NCBI GenBank assembly: GCA_030618065.1
Contig: JAUXEE010000047.1
Coordinates: 1-9,091, forward strand
Length of the DNA stretch: 9,091 nt
Direction: 5' to 3'
Source of the DNA: Gemmatimonadota bacterium
Lineage (GTDB): Bacteria; Gemmatimonadota; Gemmatimonadetes; Longimicrobiales; Gaopeijiaceae
Positions 1 to 8,007 of the stretch are shown piece after piece. The position numbers and the translations under genes were made by a program. How positions within the stretch are numbered: the first letter of the stretch is position 1; every line of letters starts with the position of its first letter. The notes beneath the pieces are model-generated. The model made no database searches. It saw nothing but the letters and a program-made list of their open reading frames with translations, and was not told the DNA's origin.

Positions 1-369
1 CGCTTCTACAGGGCAGACCTCCTGGCACATCCCGCAGAAGATGCACCGGAACTCGTCGATCTCGTAGACAATGGGATACCGGTTCCCCTGGTCGTCTTCT
101 CCCCCCACGAGGCGGATGCAGTTGGAGGGGCAGACGGTGGGACAAAGGCCGCAGGCCACACACTTCGGCCTTCCATCGGCATGAACCTCCATGCGATGAG
201 TTCCCCTCCAACGGGGGGAGAGGGTCGGTCGCTCCTCCGGGTACTGGAGGGTGATCTTATTGGGATTAACAAGATGCTTGAAGGTCAGGGCCATTCCCTT
301 GAGGGTGGCACGAAGATACGACGTCCTGACTCCCTCCGGGCGTCGCACGACCTTGACAGTTGGTGGCAT
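1..369 (-). CDS. nuoI: NADH-quinone oxidoreductase subunit I (NuoI), 3' part missing
   Basis: The product is the ferredoxin-like connecting-arm subunit that carries clusters N6a and N6b and passes electrons from NuoG towards N2 in NuoB. With the start at 369, 123 residues are visible before the window edge. An N-terminal amphipathic stretch ([14 protein letters not shown]) and [17 protein letters not shown] precede the first 4Fe-4S motif, [12 protein letters not shown] (C70, C73, C76, C80). The second motif, [12 protein letters not shown] (C109, C112, C115, C119), lies just before the edge, so only the C-terminal tail is missing. I chose ATG at 369 because it follows the nuoH stop by 22 bases, has a GAG six bases upstream, and gives a family-like N-terminus. 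An in-frame ATG at 444 would add 25 residues and overlap nuoH by 53 bases, without a visible Shine-Dalgarno. The identity is secure; the start is not. Confidence 0.95.
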   Translation of the reverse strand, partial: MPPTVKVVRRPEGVRTSYLRATLKGMALTFKHLVNPNKITLQYPEERPTLSPRWRGTHRMEVHADGRPKCVACGLCPTVCPSNCIRLVGGEDDQGNRYPIVYEIDEFRCIFCGMCQEVCPVEA

Positions 370-391
370 CTCAATCTCGGCTTTCTCGAGT

Positions 392-1669
392 TCAATCTCC
401 GGAGGCGCCCGAGAGGGCCTTCCTCTCCGAATGAAAACGCTCATGGGCTTCAAAAGCGGCGCCGGAAAGGGTGCGACCCCGATCCAGAACCAGAAGGAAA
501 AGCCCGGTGCAGATGGCGCTGACCACGGTCAGGACCAATCCGAAGGTAAATCCATAGGCGACCCCCAACTGATCCAGGGCCAGGATGGTGGCGGCCACGA
601 CCATCAAGTAAGCCAGCGACACGGGCAGCATGACCTTCCACCCCAACTGCATGATCTGGTCATAACGGAATCTGGGCACCGTCCAACGGACCCAGATGTA
701 GACGATCACGAAGAAGTAGGTCTTCACGGCGAAGGTGACGAAGGTGAAGAGGGTCTTCCACCAGGCCAACTCCGCGGCAATCGGCGCACCGTTTTCGGCG
801 AAGCCCCGGATCCATTCTCCCTGGAAGAGGAAAGCGTCATCCCCAGTCCAGAAGGGGATATCCCACCCACCGAAAAAGAGCGTGGCCATGAGAGCGGAGG
901 AGGTAATCATGTGGGCGTACTCACCCATGGGATACATGGCGTACTTCATCCCCGAATACTCGGTATGGAAACCACCCACCAACTCCGATTCCGCTTCGGG
1001 CATGTCGAAGGGCATGCGGCCGGTTTCCGCGAAGGCCGAGATGACGAAGAGGATGAAGGCCAAAGAGATGGGGAAGGCAAACCAGAAGTTGAGTTGTTGC
1101 TGCTGCCAGACCATCTCGGTCAGGGTGACGTTCCCGGCCAACATGAGCACCACTACCACAGCCAGGCCCAGGGGCACTTCATAGCTCACCATCTGGGCCG
1201 AGGCCCTGAGAGCACCCAGGAAGGAAAACTTGTTGTTGGAGGCCCATCCACCCAGCACCACCCCGAACACTCCCAGAGAGCTCAGGGCGAGGATGTAAAG
1301 AATCCCGATGGGCACATCGGCCACGATCATCTGCACCACATAAGACTCCCCGATAGGGAGAGGTGCAGCGAAGGGCACCACGGCAAAGGTCACGAGAGCC
1401 GGGGCCAAGGAGATGACGGGGCCCATCCAGAAGTACGGTTGGGCCGCGGCGGCCGGCATCGTCTCTTCCTTGAGGAAGTTCTTCAAACCGTCCGCTGCAG
1501 GCTGAAGGATGCCGAAGGGGCCCACCCGATTCGGGCCGTACCGGTCCTGCATGAAGCCGGCGACCCTCCGCTCGACCAGGGTGGTAAGGGCCACTACCAA
1601 CATCACGCCCCCGAAGATCGCCAGGACGATGATGGACTTTTCAATGAGGAACAGTGTTTGCTCGTTCAT
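392..1669 (-). CDS. nuoH: NADH-quinone oxidoreductase subunit H (NuoH)
   Basis: This is the membrane subunit that anchors the peripheral arm and forms much of the quinone-access chamber. The protein has 425 residues and many hydrophobic helices. Family signatures are clear: [19 protein letters not shown] at about 33-51 followed by [30 protein letters not shown] at about 155-169, and [20 protein letters not shown] plus [11 protein letters not shown] at about 214-244, an acidic, charged segment associated with quinone binding and proton coupling. [17 protein letters not shown] at about 329-345 precedes the usual last helix. After it comes a further hydrophobic segment (about 372-395) and a charged tail of about 28 residues, longer than the usual 325-350 residue form. 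The start lies 12 bases after the nuoG stop, and a GAGG that overlaps that TGA can serve as ribosome binding site. The low-complexity tail ends just before nuoI. Confidence 0.98.
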   Translation of the reverse strand: MNEQTLFLIEKSIIVLAIFGGVMLVVALTTLVERRVAGFMQDRYGPNRVGPFGILQPAADGLKNFLKEETMPAAAAQPYFWMGPVISLAPALVTFAVVPFAAPLPIGESYVVQMIVADVPIGILYILALSSLGVFGVVLGGWASNNKFSFLGALRASAQMVSYEVPLGLAVVVVLMLAGNVTLTEMVWQQQQLNFWFAFPISLAFILFVISAFAETGRMPFDMPEAESELVGGFHTEYSGMKYAMYPMGEYAHMITSSALMATLFFGGWDIPFWTGDDAFLFQGEWIRGFAENGAPIAAELAWWKTLFTFVTFAVKTYFFVIVYIWVRWTVPRFRYDQIMQLGWKVMLPVSLAYLMVVAATILALDQLGVAYGFTFGLVLTVVSAICTGLFLLVLDRGRTLSGAAFEAHERFHSERKALSGASGD

Positions 1670-1681
1670 GGGCTCGTTGCC

Positions 1682-3280
1682 TCAGTCCCCCGCGACGCCG
1701 GCGGATTTCCTCGCCGGGGCGCCCCGGGTTCCCATATCCCGATATGTGATCTCGCCGAACTCAGGAACCCCTTTCGCCACCTGAACGAACGCCTGGTCCG
1801 CACCGATGGGGGCCTCCGTCTCTGTGAACTCCGCGAAGAGGGCTCCAAGGATGAGCCATCCCGGGCGAGCTGAACCGGGGGACCGGATGCCCGGCCAGAA
1901 CCGTTGGACTCGTCCCTGGACGTTGGTGTAGCTCCCCTCCTGCTCGGCGAAGGTTGTGGTAGGCAGAACATAGTGGGCGTTGCCTGCGACTTTCGAGAGG
2001 TAACTCCCCAGGTAGATGAAGAGCTCGGCCTGGGCGCCGAAGTTCTCGTTCTGGTCCTCCAGAGGATCCCCTACGACGATGAGGACCCCTTTGTGGGTCG
2101 CCAAATCATCCAACCCGCCCTCGGCTTCTTCATCACCCACCCTGGTGAACCCCAGGATCTCGGCACCCCTCACGTTTGGGGCCAGATCCTCTCTCCGGGC
2201 CAGGAGCGGGAAGCCCGGGAGTTGGAGCTCACCTACGGTCCTCGGAGACCTGTAGACCACCTCACTCCCACCCAGCTCCTCCATCATGGCCTTCAGGAGC
2301 CCCATTTCTTCATTGGTGGAGTGGGCCCACGTCACGGCCTTCACCTCCCCCTTCGCCTCCTTCAATCGGCCGAGAAGGGACCCGAGAGCCTCCGGCCATC
2401 CTTGGGTTTCTCCGTTGACGAGGGGCTCTTCCACCCGATCCACCCGATTGATCCACTCGTAGTTGTGCCGACCAAAGTCGCACATCCACCAGCCGTTGAC
2501 ATCCATGTTCTCCCGAGGCTTCAGCCGCTGGACCAGGTCGTCCCGGGTTTGGAGGGTGATGTTGCAACCCTGGCTGCAGGAGGGGCAGACCGAAGGGGTG
2601 CGATCCAGATCCCAGGCTCTGGCTTTGTGGAGGAAGTCCTTGGACACGAGGGCGCCCACTGGGCAGATGTCCACGATGTTCCCCGCGAAGGGAGAGCCCT
2701 CCAGACCCTCATCGAAGAAAGTGTCGATGACGGCCCTGTTCCCCCGTTCTACGACACAGAGGCGCTCATCCTCGGCCACTTCCCGCATGAAGCGAACACA
2801 GCGGGTGCACATTACGCACCGGTCACCATTGAAGAGCACGTCACCGCCGAAGTCATCCCGGCCCAAGACCCGCTTCGGCTCCCTCCCACGGCCGTGCTCC
2901 CGGCCCTGGGCGAAGACATAATCCTGGAGTTGGCATTCCCCGGATTGGTCGCAAATGGGACAATCCAAGGGGTGGTTCAGCAGGTAGAATTCCAGAACCC
3001 CGGTGCGCTGGGCCTGGGCCATCTCGCTCTCGATGTGGACCACCTGGCCTTCCGCCACCGTGGTCTTGCACGCTGGCGCCGGCTTCGGCCATCCCTCCAC
3101 CTCCACAAGGCAAAGCCGGCACATGGCCGGAGAGGAGAGCCCCGGGTGGTAGCAGTAATGAGGGATCTCGATCCCAACGGACTCTGCCGCCCGAAGGATG
3201 GTAGTTCCCGTGGGGACGGTAACCTCCCTGCCATCGATGCGCATAGTGACGGTCTGTGGGCTTTGCTGATCAGTCATCAT
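1682..3280 (-). CDS. nuoG: NADH-quinone oxidoreductase subunit G (NuoG), short form
   Basis: This is the large iron-sulfur subunit of the NADH module, carrying the electron wire from NuoF to NuoI. Ligand sets in order are N1b in a 2Fe-2S ferredoxin domain (C43, C54, C57, C71), N5 (H103, C107, C110, C116 in HPLDCPICDQSGEC), N4 (C155, C158, C161, C206) and N7 (C232, C235, C239, C267, with CPSCSQGC and WWMCDFGR). The remaining 260 or so residues are a shortened, non-catalytic molybdopterin-oxidoreductase-like domain, still recognisable by HYVLPTTTFAEQEGSYTNVQG and a downstream RPGWLILGALFAEF. At 532 residues it is much shorter than the well-known forms of about 700-900. The ATG overlaps the nuoF stop (ATGA); a second ATG follows immediately. 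A G-rich stretch precedes the start. No frameshift or internal stop is visible, so the reduced domain looks natural. Confidence 0.97.
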   Translation of the reverse strand: MMTDQQSPQTVTMRIDGREVTVPTGTTILRAAESVGIEIPHYCYHPGLSSPAMCRLCLVEVEGWPKPAPACKTTVAEGQVVHIESEMAQAQRTGVLEFYLLNHPLDCPICDQSGECQLQDYVFAQGREHGRGREPKRVLGRDDFGGDVLFNGDRCVMCTRCVRFMREVAEDERLCVVERGNRAVIDTFFDEGLEGSPFAGNIVDICPVGALVSKDFLHKARAWDLDRTPSVCPSCSQGCNITLQTRDDLVQRLKPRENMDVNGWWMCDFGRHNYEWINRVDRVEEPLVNGETQGWPEALGSLLGRLKEAKGEVKAVTWAHSTNEEMGLLKAMMEELGGSEVVYRSPRTVGELQLPGFPLLARREDLAPNVRGAEILGFTRVGDEEAEGGLDDLATHKGVLIVVGDPLEDQNENFGAQAELFIYLGSYLSKVAGNAHYVLPTTTFAEQEGSYTNVQGRVQRFWPGIRSPGSARPGWLILGALFAEFTETEAPIGADQAFVQVAKGVPEFGEITYRDMGTRGAPARKSAGVAGD

Positions 3281-4569
3281 GCCACCCCCGCCTTTTCCCC
3301 GGTCCGGATCCGGGACAGGTACTCCTCCCGGAACTTGTTGATGGAAGATTGGACCGGTGCCGCCACCGAATCGGAGAGAACGCAGATGGTCGTGCCCTCC
3401 ATCTGGCTGGTGACCTCCATGAGCGTATCCAGGTCCTCTTCGGTGCCTCGGCCCTCTTCGATGCGACGGAGAATCTTCTCCGCCCAGGCGCTCCCCTCAC
3501 GACATGGAGTGCATTGGCCACAGGATTCATGGGCATAGAAACCCACCATCCGCCGGACCTCCTTCACGATGTCCGTGGAGTCGTCCATGACGATGACGGC
3601 GGCGCACCCCAGTTGGGAGCCGGCAGCGATGACCCCCTCGAAGGACATCTCGCAGTTGGCGCACTCCTCCGCATTAAGGATGGGCACCGAGCTCCCGCCG
3701 GGGATAACGCCCTTCAGAGTCCGGCCCTCCTTCATCCCACCACACACGTCGTCGATGAGTTCCATGAGTGGGAAGCCCAGGGGCAACTCGTAGTTCCCCG
3801 GGCGCCGCACATGGCCGCTCACGCAGAAGAGTTTGGTTCCGGGGCTTTCTGCGGTTCCGTTCGCCCGATAGGCGTCGGCCCCCTCCTGGATGATGAAGGG
3901 AATCGAGGAGAGGGTCTCCACATTGTTCACAGTGGACGGCATGCCCATGTATCCGGCTTGGGCCGGGAAGGGTGGCTTGATCCGGGGGGTGCCCCTTCTG
4001 CCCTCCAGGGAGTTCATGAGGGCCGTTTCCTCACCGCAAATGTAGGCGCCACCACCACAATGGACGGTGATGTCCACATTCACACCGGATCCCAGGATAT
4101 CCTTCCCCAGGTAGCCGGCCTCGTAGGCCTCCTCGATGGCCCGGGCCAAGATCTGGGTGGTCTCGAAGAACTCACCCCGGCAGTAGACGTACGCCTGCTC
4201 CGCCCGGATGGCGTAGGCCGCGATGATCATTCCCTCGATGACCTGGTGGGGTGCCCACCGGAGGAGCTCCCGGTCTTTGAAGGTTCCGGGCTCCGATTCA
4301 TCGGCGTTACAGAGGAGGTAGTGGGGGCGCCCACCATCCTGGGGCATGAAACTCCACTTGACCCCGGCCGGGAACCCCGCCCCTCCCCTTCCCCGAAGGC
4401 CCGAGGCTTTTACCTCGTCGATGATGGCGTTCCTGCCCATCTCGAAAGCCATGGAGAGGGTCTGGTACCCCCCCCGGGCCTTCCAGCCTTCCACGGTCCG
4501 GGCTTCCGGCTCTCCAAAATGTTTGGAGAGGATCCGGACCTCTTTCTCGTGCGTATATGGGTATGCCAT
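3277..4569 (-). CDS. nuoF: NADH-quinone oxidoreductase subunit F (NuoF)
   Basis: This subunit oxidises NADH at FMN and delivers electrons to cluster N3. The 430-residue length is normal for the family. The FMN/NADH-binding Rossmann-type region has GRGGAGFP at 60-67 and CNADESEPGTFKDREL at about 87-102, followed by CGGGAYICGEETALMNSLEG near 170-190. The N3 ligands are C350, C353 and C356 in ESCGQCTPCREG and C396 in TTICVLSDS. The usual glycine in the last motif (xLGDx) is replaced by serine here, which is next to, but not, a ligand. The ATG follows the nuoE TAG with no gap, with AGGG a few bases upstream inside nuoE. The stop overlaps the nuoG start by four bases, so E, F and G are probably translationally coupled and made in matched amounts. 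Confidence 0.98.
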   Translation of the reverse strand: MAYPYTHEKEVRILSKHFGEPEARTVEGWKARGGYQTLSMAFEMGRNAIIDEVKASGLRGRGGAGFPAGVKWSFMPQDGGRPHYLLCNADESEPGTFKDRELLRWAPHQVIEGMIIAAYAIRAEQAYVYCRGEFFETTQILARAIEEAYEAGYLGKDILGSGVNVDITVHCGGGAYICGEETALMNSLEGRRGTPRIKPPFPAQAGYMGMPSTVNNVETLSSIPFIIQEGADAYRANGTAESPGTKLFCVSGHVRRPGNYELPLGFPLMELIDDVCGGMKEGRTLKGVIPGGSSVPILNAEECANCEMSFEGVIAAGSQLGCAAVIVMDDSTDIVKEVRRMVGFYAHESCGQCTPCREGSAWAEKILRRIEEGRGTEEDLDTLMEVTSQMEGTTICVLSDSVAAPVQSSINKFREEYLSRIRTGEKAGVA

Positions 4570-5232
4570 CTATTCACCCTGGGCCTTGAGGCGCTCCAGA
4601 ATCTCCGGAACATCCTTGGGCATCACGTTCTCGTAGTAACGAGAGTTGATCTGGACCGTGGTGGGAAACCCGCATCCCGCCAGGCATTCGGCCTCCATGA
4701 CCGTGAAGTTCCCGTCTTCGGAGGTTTCCCCCATTTCGGTGCCGGTGTTGTTCAAGAAAGCCTGCAGAACATCGTCTCCGCCGCACAGACTGCAGCTGAT
4801 GTTCGTGCAGACCTGAATGAGAAAGCGCCCTACAGGACGCTTGTTGTACATGGTGTAGAAGGTGGCCACTCCCCGGACATATGCGGGAGAGAGCCCGAGG
4901 AGCTGAGCCACCTGCTCCATGGTCTCCGGGGAAAGGTGTCCCCGAAGCTCCTGGGCCATTCCGAGGGAAGGGAGAAGAGCCGAGCGGGCATCGGGGTACC
5001 GGCTCCGAATCTTCTCGAACCTCTCTTGGTATGCCCCCTCGAAGAGCGGAGCCTCGGGATCCTTTTCGGCGAGCATGTAGGGATAGGTCGAGGTCCCTGA
5101 AGGATGGCCACCTTCCGGGGGACGCTTCCCAACGTACTCGTCACCCCTGACCTGGGCTTCGGTGAGCTGGAATTCACCTGTGTTTCCTGCCCAGCCAGGG
5201 TTGTTGAAGGGGATCCTCCGCGCTTCACTCAT
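4570..5232 (-). CDS. nuoE: NADH-quinone oxidoreductase subunit E (NuoE)
   Basis: This is the thioredoxin-fold 2Fe-2S subunit that binds cluster N1a beside NuoF. The 220-residue protein has the helical N-terminal domain of the family (RFEKIRSRYPDARSALLPSLGMAQ, then HLSPETMEQVAQLLGL and VRGVATFYTMYN, to about 130). The thioredoxin-like domain follows, with ligands C142 and C147 (CTNISC) and C183 and C187 (CLAGC). About 60 residues precede the conserved domain, more than in the usual 160-180 residue homologues. They are polar, glycine- and proline-containing and look disordered. An internal ATG at 5076 (residue 53) could be the start, but the first ATG overlaps the nuoD stop as ATGA and has a GGGGGAG Shine-Dalgarno eight bases upstream, so I keep the long form. 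Confidence 0.96.
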   Translation of the reverse strand: MSEARRIPFNNPGWAGNTGEFQLTEAQVRGDEYVGKRPPEGGHPSGTSTYPYMLAEKDPEAPLFEGAYQERFEKIRSRYPDARSALLPSLGMAQELRGHLSPETMEQVAQLLGLSPAYVRGVATFYTMYNKRPVGRFLIQVCTNISCSLCGGDDVLQAFLNNTGTEMGETSEDGNFTVMEAECLAGCGFPTTVQINSRYYENVMPKDVPEILERLKAQGE

Positions 5233-6512
5233 CGGTCAATCTCCCCCAGGACGATGTCGATGCTGGCGTTGATGGTGATCAGGTCCGCGAGGAGGTGGCC
5301 TTCCAGCAGCTTGGGGAGGGCCGCGAGATTCACGAAAGAGGGTGGACGGACCCGCCACCGAACCGGCTTCGTCCCCCCGTCGCTCACGACGTACATCCCC
5401 AACTCTCCCTTCGAGGCCTCCACCGGGAAATACGACTCCCCGGCGGGGGCATGGATTCCATCGGTGACGAGCTTGAAATGATGGATCATGGACTCCATGT
5501 CGTTCATGGCGTCCGTCTTCGCGGGGAGGGAGATCCTCGGGTCCGGGACATCCATGGGACCCTCGGCCTTCGGGAGCCGATCCAGAGCCTGGTGGAGGAT
5601 TCTCAAGCTCTGCCGCATCTCCTCCGTCCGTACCAGGTACCGGTCGTGACAATCCCCATACTCTCCCACGGGGATCTCGAAGTCGTAGCTCTCGTAGTCG
5701 TAGTAGGGCTGGTCTTTCCTGACGTCGTACGGCACCCCGCTACCGCGGAGATTCGGCCCGGTGAGGCCATAGTTCAGGGCGTCCTCACCGGAGATGACCC
5801 CGATCCCCTGGGTCCGGCCAAGAAGGAGCCCGTTCTCGTTCAGGAGGGTATCACACTCGTCCAGGGTTCGCGGCAGCCCGTTGCAAAAGTCCCGAACCCC
5901 CTGGTCCCACCCCTCGGGCATCTCCGACATCATCCCCCCGACCCGGGTGGCGGAGGTGGTGATGCGAGCGCCGGTGTAGGATTCATGGAGGGTGTAGATC
6001 TTCTCCCGCTCCTCGAAGGTGTACAGGAAGGGAGTGAAGGCCCCTACGTCCATGGCGAATGTGCCGAGCCATAGGAGGTGCCCGAAGATCCGGTCCATCT
6101 CCATCATGATGACCCGGGTGAGCTTGCATCGCTCCGTGACCTCGATCCCCATCATCGCCTCCACGCTCATGACGTACGCGCAGTTGTAGATGAGGGGCGC
6201 CAGGTAATCCATCCTGTCGGTGAGGGTGACCACCTGGTTCCACGTCCGATACTCCCCAAGCTTTTCGAAGGAAGAGTGGAGGTATCCGATGTGGGGAATG
6301 CACCGGACGATCGTCTCCCCATCCAGCTCACAAATCAGTCGGAGCACCCCGTGGGTAGCCGGGTGCTGGGGCCCGATGTTGAGGAGCATGTTATCGGATT
6401 CGATGTCCGGCTCCGGAAGGTCGATGGGGGCCAGGGGACCCATGACGGGCCTCCCATCCATCCCCATCTCCGGATTGCGGCCGAGAGTAAACTCGACGGT
6501 TTTCTGGGCCAT
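5229..6512 (-). CDS. nuoD: NADH-quinone oxidoreductase subunit D (NuoD, 49-kDa type)
   Basis: NuoD forms the quinone headgroup site together with NuoB. It belongs to the NiFe-hydrogenase large-subunit fold but has lost the metal ligands. The 427-residue protein has NIGPQHPATHGVLR at about 45-58 and DRMDYL at about 99-104. H54 and Y103 are 49 residues apart, matching the spacing of the known headgroup-binding His and Tyr of the bovine and Thermus homologues. ERCKLTRVIMMEMDRIFGHL, GARITTSATRVGGM and the C-terminal DIVLGEIDR are further family marks. It is a separate gene, not fused to nuoC as in some enterobacteria. The ATG lies 47 bases after the nuoC stop, with only a weak purine-rich (GGGATACGAG) upstream site. 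The stop overlaps nuoE by four bases. Confidence 0.98.
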   Translation of the reverse strand: MAQKTVEFTLGRNPEMGMDGRPVMGPLAPIDLPEPDIESDNMLLNIGPQHPATHGVLRLICELDGETIVRCIPHIGYLHSSFEKLGEYRTWNQVVTLTDRMDYLAPLIYNCAYVMSVEAMMGIEVTERCKLTRVIMMEMDRIFGHLLWLGTFAMDVGAFTPFLYTFEEREKIYTLHESYTGARITTSATRVGGMMSEMPEGWDQGVRDFCNGLPRTLDECDTLLNENGLLLGRTQGIGVISGEDALNYGLTGPNLRGSGVPYDVRKDQPYYDYESYDFEIPVGEYGDCHDRYLVRTEEMRQSLRILHQALDRLPKAEGPMDVPDPRISLPAKTDAMNDMESMIHHFKLVTDGIHAPAGESYFPVEASKGELGMYVVSDGGTKPVRWRVRPPSFVNLAALPKLLEGHLLADLITINASIDIVLGEIDR

Positions 6513-6559
6513 GTATCTCGTATCCCGTTTCGCGCTCTTACGTAGTCCGAAGGAAGCTC

Positions 6560-7297
6560 CTATTCGGAAGCTTCCACCCCCGTCTCCACCTCCGCCTCCG
6601 CTTCGTTTTCCCCCGACGGCAGGGCTTGGGGCCCATCCATGGGCGGTAAGGCCTGGGATTCGCCGCCCAACTCGATCTCGTCGTCGAAGTAGTAGTGTTT
6701 CAGATCCTGACTCAGCGCCCTTCGGGTTTGCTCGGCCCGTGAGAACCGGCCTCGAAGAGGAAAGTCCTTCCGGAGAGGGTGCCCTTCCGCGTAGTCGGGG
6801 GGCATGAGTATCCGCCGGAGATCAGGATGGTTTTTGAATGTGATCCCGAACAGGTCGTAGACCTCTCGTTCCAGCCAATTGGCCGCCATCCAGAGACCGC
6901 ACACGGATTCGATCTCCAGAGCGTCCAAGGGCAGCTCACACTTGACCCTGAGAGCCTGCTTGTGGAAGAGGGAGAAGAGTTGATAGACGACCTGAAGAGG
7001 CCGGCCACCCCCGTAGTCCACGGCGGTCACATCTCGTAAAAGATCGTACTGTTGGTCCAGATCGTCCCGGAGCCAGGAAAGGATCTCCAGGTTCCTGTCC
7101 GGGGGAATGAAAACGATGTGTTGATCGGTGGCCACCACTTCGTGCCGGAGGATCGCTTCCCCGAATTGGTCCGTCAGAGCCGTCACGGACGGATGGGCCC
7201 GGGCCGGGGAATCGACCTTTACCGGAGACACGGTGACCTCTGAGGAAGGCCTCGGCCCCTCCGCCACCGAATCGAAGCTGGATTTGTCGTCAGCCAT
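6560..7297 (-). CDS. nuoC: NADH-quinone oxidoreductase subunit C (NuoC, 30-kDa type)
   Basis: NuoC is a cofactor-free peripheral-arm subunit that holds NuoD and NuoI in place. The 245-residue protein has a conserved core from about 38 to 187. It includes LLRDVTAVDYGGG (86-98), the family signature ANWLEREVYDLFGITF (139-154), HPDLRRILMPPDY (157-169) and EGHPLRKDFPLRG (171-183). The reading frame is open further upstream through nuoB, but I place the start at ATG 7297: the conserved domain begins after it, it lies 26 bases past the nuoB stop, and AAAGGG is present about eight bases upstream. The core is flanked by a Ser/Pro-rich N-terminal segment of about 36 residues and a C-terminal acidic low-complexity tail (about 205-245) with two QALP copies and a run rich in Glu and Ala. 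Both flanks are probably disordered. Confidence 0.96.
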   Translation of the reverse strand: MADDKSSFDSVAEGPRPSSEVTVSPVKVDSPARAHPSVTALTDQFGEAILRHEVVATDQHIVFIPPDRNLEILSWLRDDLDQQYDLLRDVTAVDYGGGRPLQVVYQLFSLFHKQALRVKCELPLDALEIESVCGLWMAANWLEREVYDLFGITFKNHPDLRRILMPPDYAEGHPLRKDFPLRGRFSRAEQTRRALSQDLKHYYFDDEIELGGESQALPPMDGPQALPSGENEAEAEVETGVEASE

Positions 7298-7323
7298 GGA
7301 GCTGCCCTTTCTTCCCATTCGCC

Positions 7324-8007
7324 CTATGGAATCCGGTCGCCAGGACGGCTGATCGCATCCGTCCGGACGGAGCCGCTCACCCGATTCTGCTGTGTGGAGT
7401 TCCCAAAGGGTCCGGAGACGGAGGCGATTTCCTCGGCGTCGGCTCGGGGTTTGGCAACGGCCGCCGGGTCTTCGGCCCTGAGGATGGCATGCTGATCCAG
7501 CTTCTCCTGCCTGATCTTCTCCTGGATCATCATGAGAGCGTAAATCAAACTCTCGGGCCGGGGAGGACATCCTGGAACATAGACGTCCACCGGGATCACG
7601 GTGTCGATCCCCTGAACCATGGAGTAGACGTCGAACACACCCCCGGTGCTGGCACATGCGCCCATGGACACGCACCATTTGGGCTGGGTCATCTGGTCCC
7701 AAATCCGGCGCAAGACTGGGGCGAACTTATAGGTCACCCGCCCCGCGCAGATGAGAACGTCCGCCTGCCTGGGGCTGAAGGACATCCGCTCCATGCCGAA
7801 ACGAGCCAGATCGAAGTCACTGGCAAAGGCTGCCATCATCTCGATCCCGCAACACGCGGTTCCGAGGGGCATGGGCCAGAGGGAGTTCCTTCGGGACCAG
7901 TTCACCAGGAAATCGATTTTGGAGGTCAGGAATGCAGGGGTACCCTCCCCCAGGAGGGCGGGAGATTCCCCCACCACCCTAGGAGGAACCTTGTCGATCA
8001 GTCCCAC
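7324..8007 (-). CDS. nuoB: NADH-quinone oxidoreductase subunit B (NuoB), GTG start
   Basis: NuoB binds the terminal cluster N2, which reduces quinone at the interface with NuoD. The 227-residue protein carries the complete and unusual N2 ligand set: adjacent C52 and C53 in GTACCGIEMM, C118 in SMGACASTGG and C147 in VYVPGCPPRPE. Other marks are LARFGMERMSFSPRQADVLI (67-86) and RVTYKFAPVLRRIWDQM (90-106). After the conserved core ends near residue 170 there is a tail of about 57 residues, polar and with no recognised motif. The start codon is GTG, inside the last codons of nuoA (10-base overlap) and six bases after a perfect AAGGAGG. Length without the tail matches usual homologues of about 160-190 residues. 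Confidence 0.98.
   Translation of the reverse strand: MGLIDKVPPRVVGESPALLGEGTPAFLTSKIDFLVNWSRRNSLWPMPLGTACCGIEMMAAFASDFDLARFGMERMSFSPRQADVLICAGRVTYKFAPVLRRIWDQMTQPKWCVSMGACASTGGVFDVYSMVQGIDTVIPVDVYVPGCPPRPESLIYALMMIQEKIRQEKLDQHAILRAEDPAAVAKPRADAEEIASVSGPFGNSTQQNRVSGSVRTDAISRPGDRIP

Noticed and set aside
251..5100. Long plus-strand open frames opposite nuoH, nuoG, nuoF and nuoE (251-1873, 1904-3538, 3256-5100)
   Set aside because: They are exactly antisense to genes with complete family motifs, have no recognisable domains and show His/Gly/Pro-rich composition typical of the complement of GC-rich coding DNA.
7298..7702. Upstream in-frame extension of nuoC to 7702
   Set aside because: It lies wholly over the nuoB coding region in another frame, has Arg/Gly/Pro-rich shadow composition, and a proper ATG with ribosome binding site exists at 7297.
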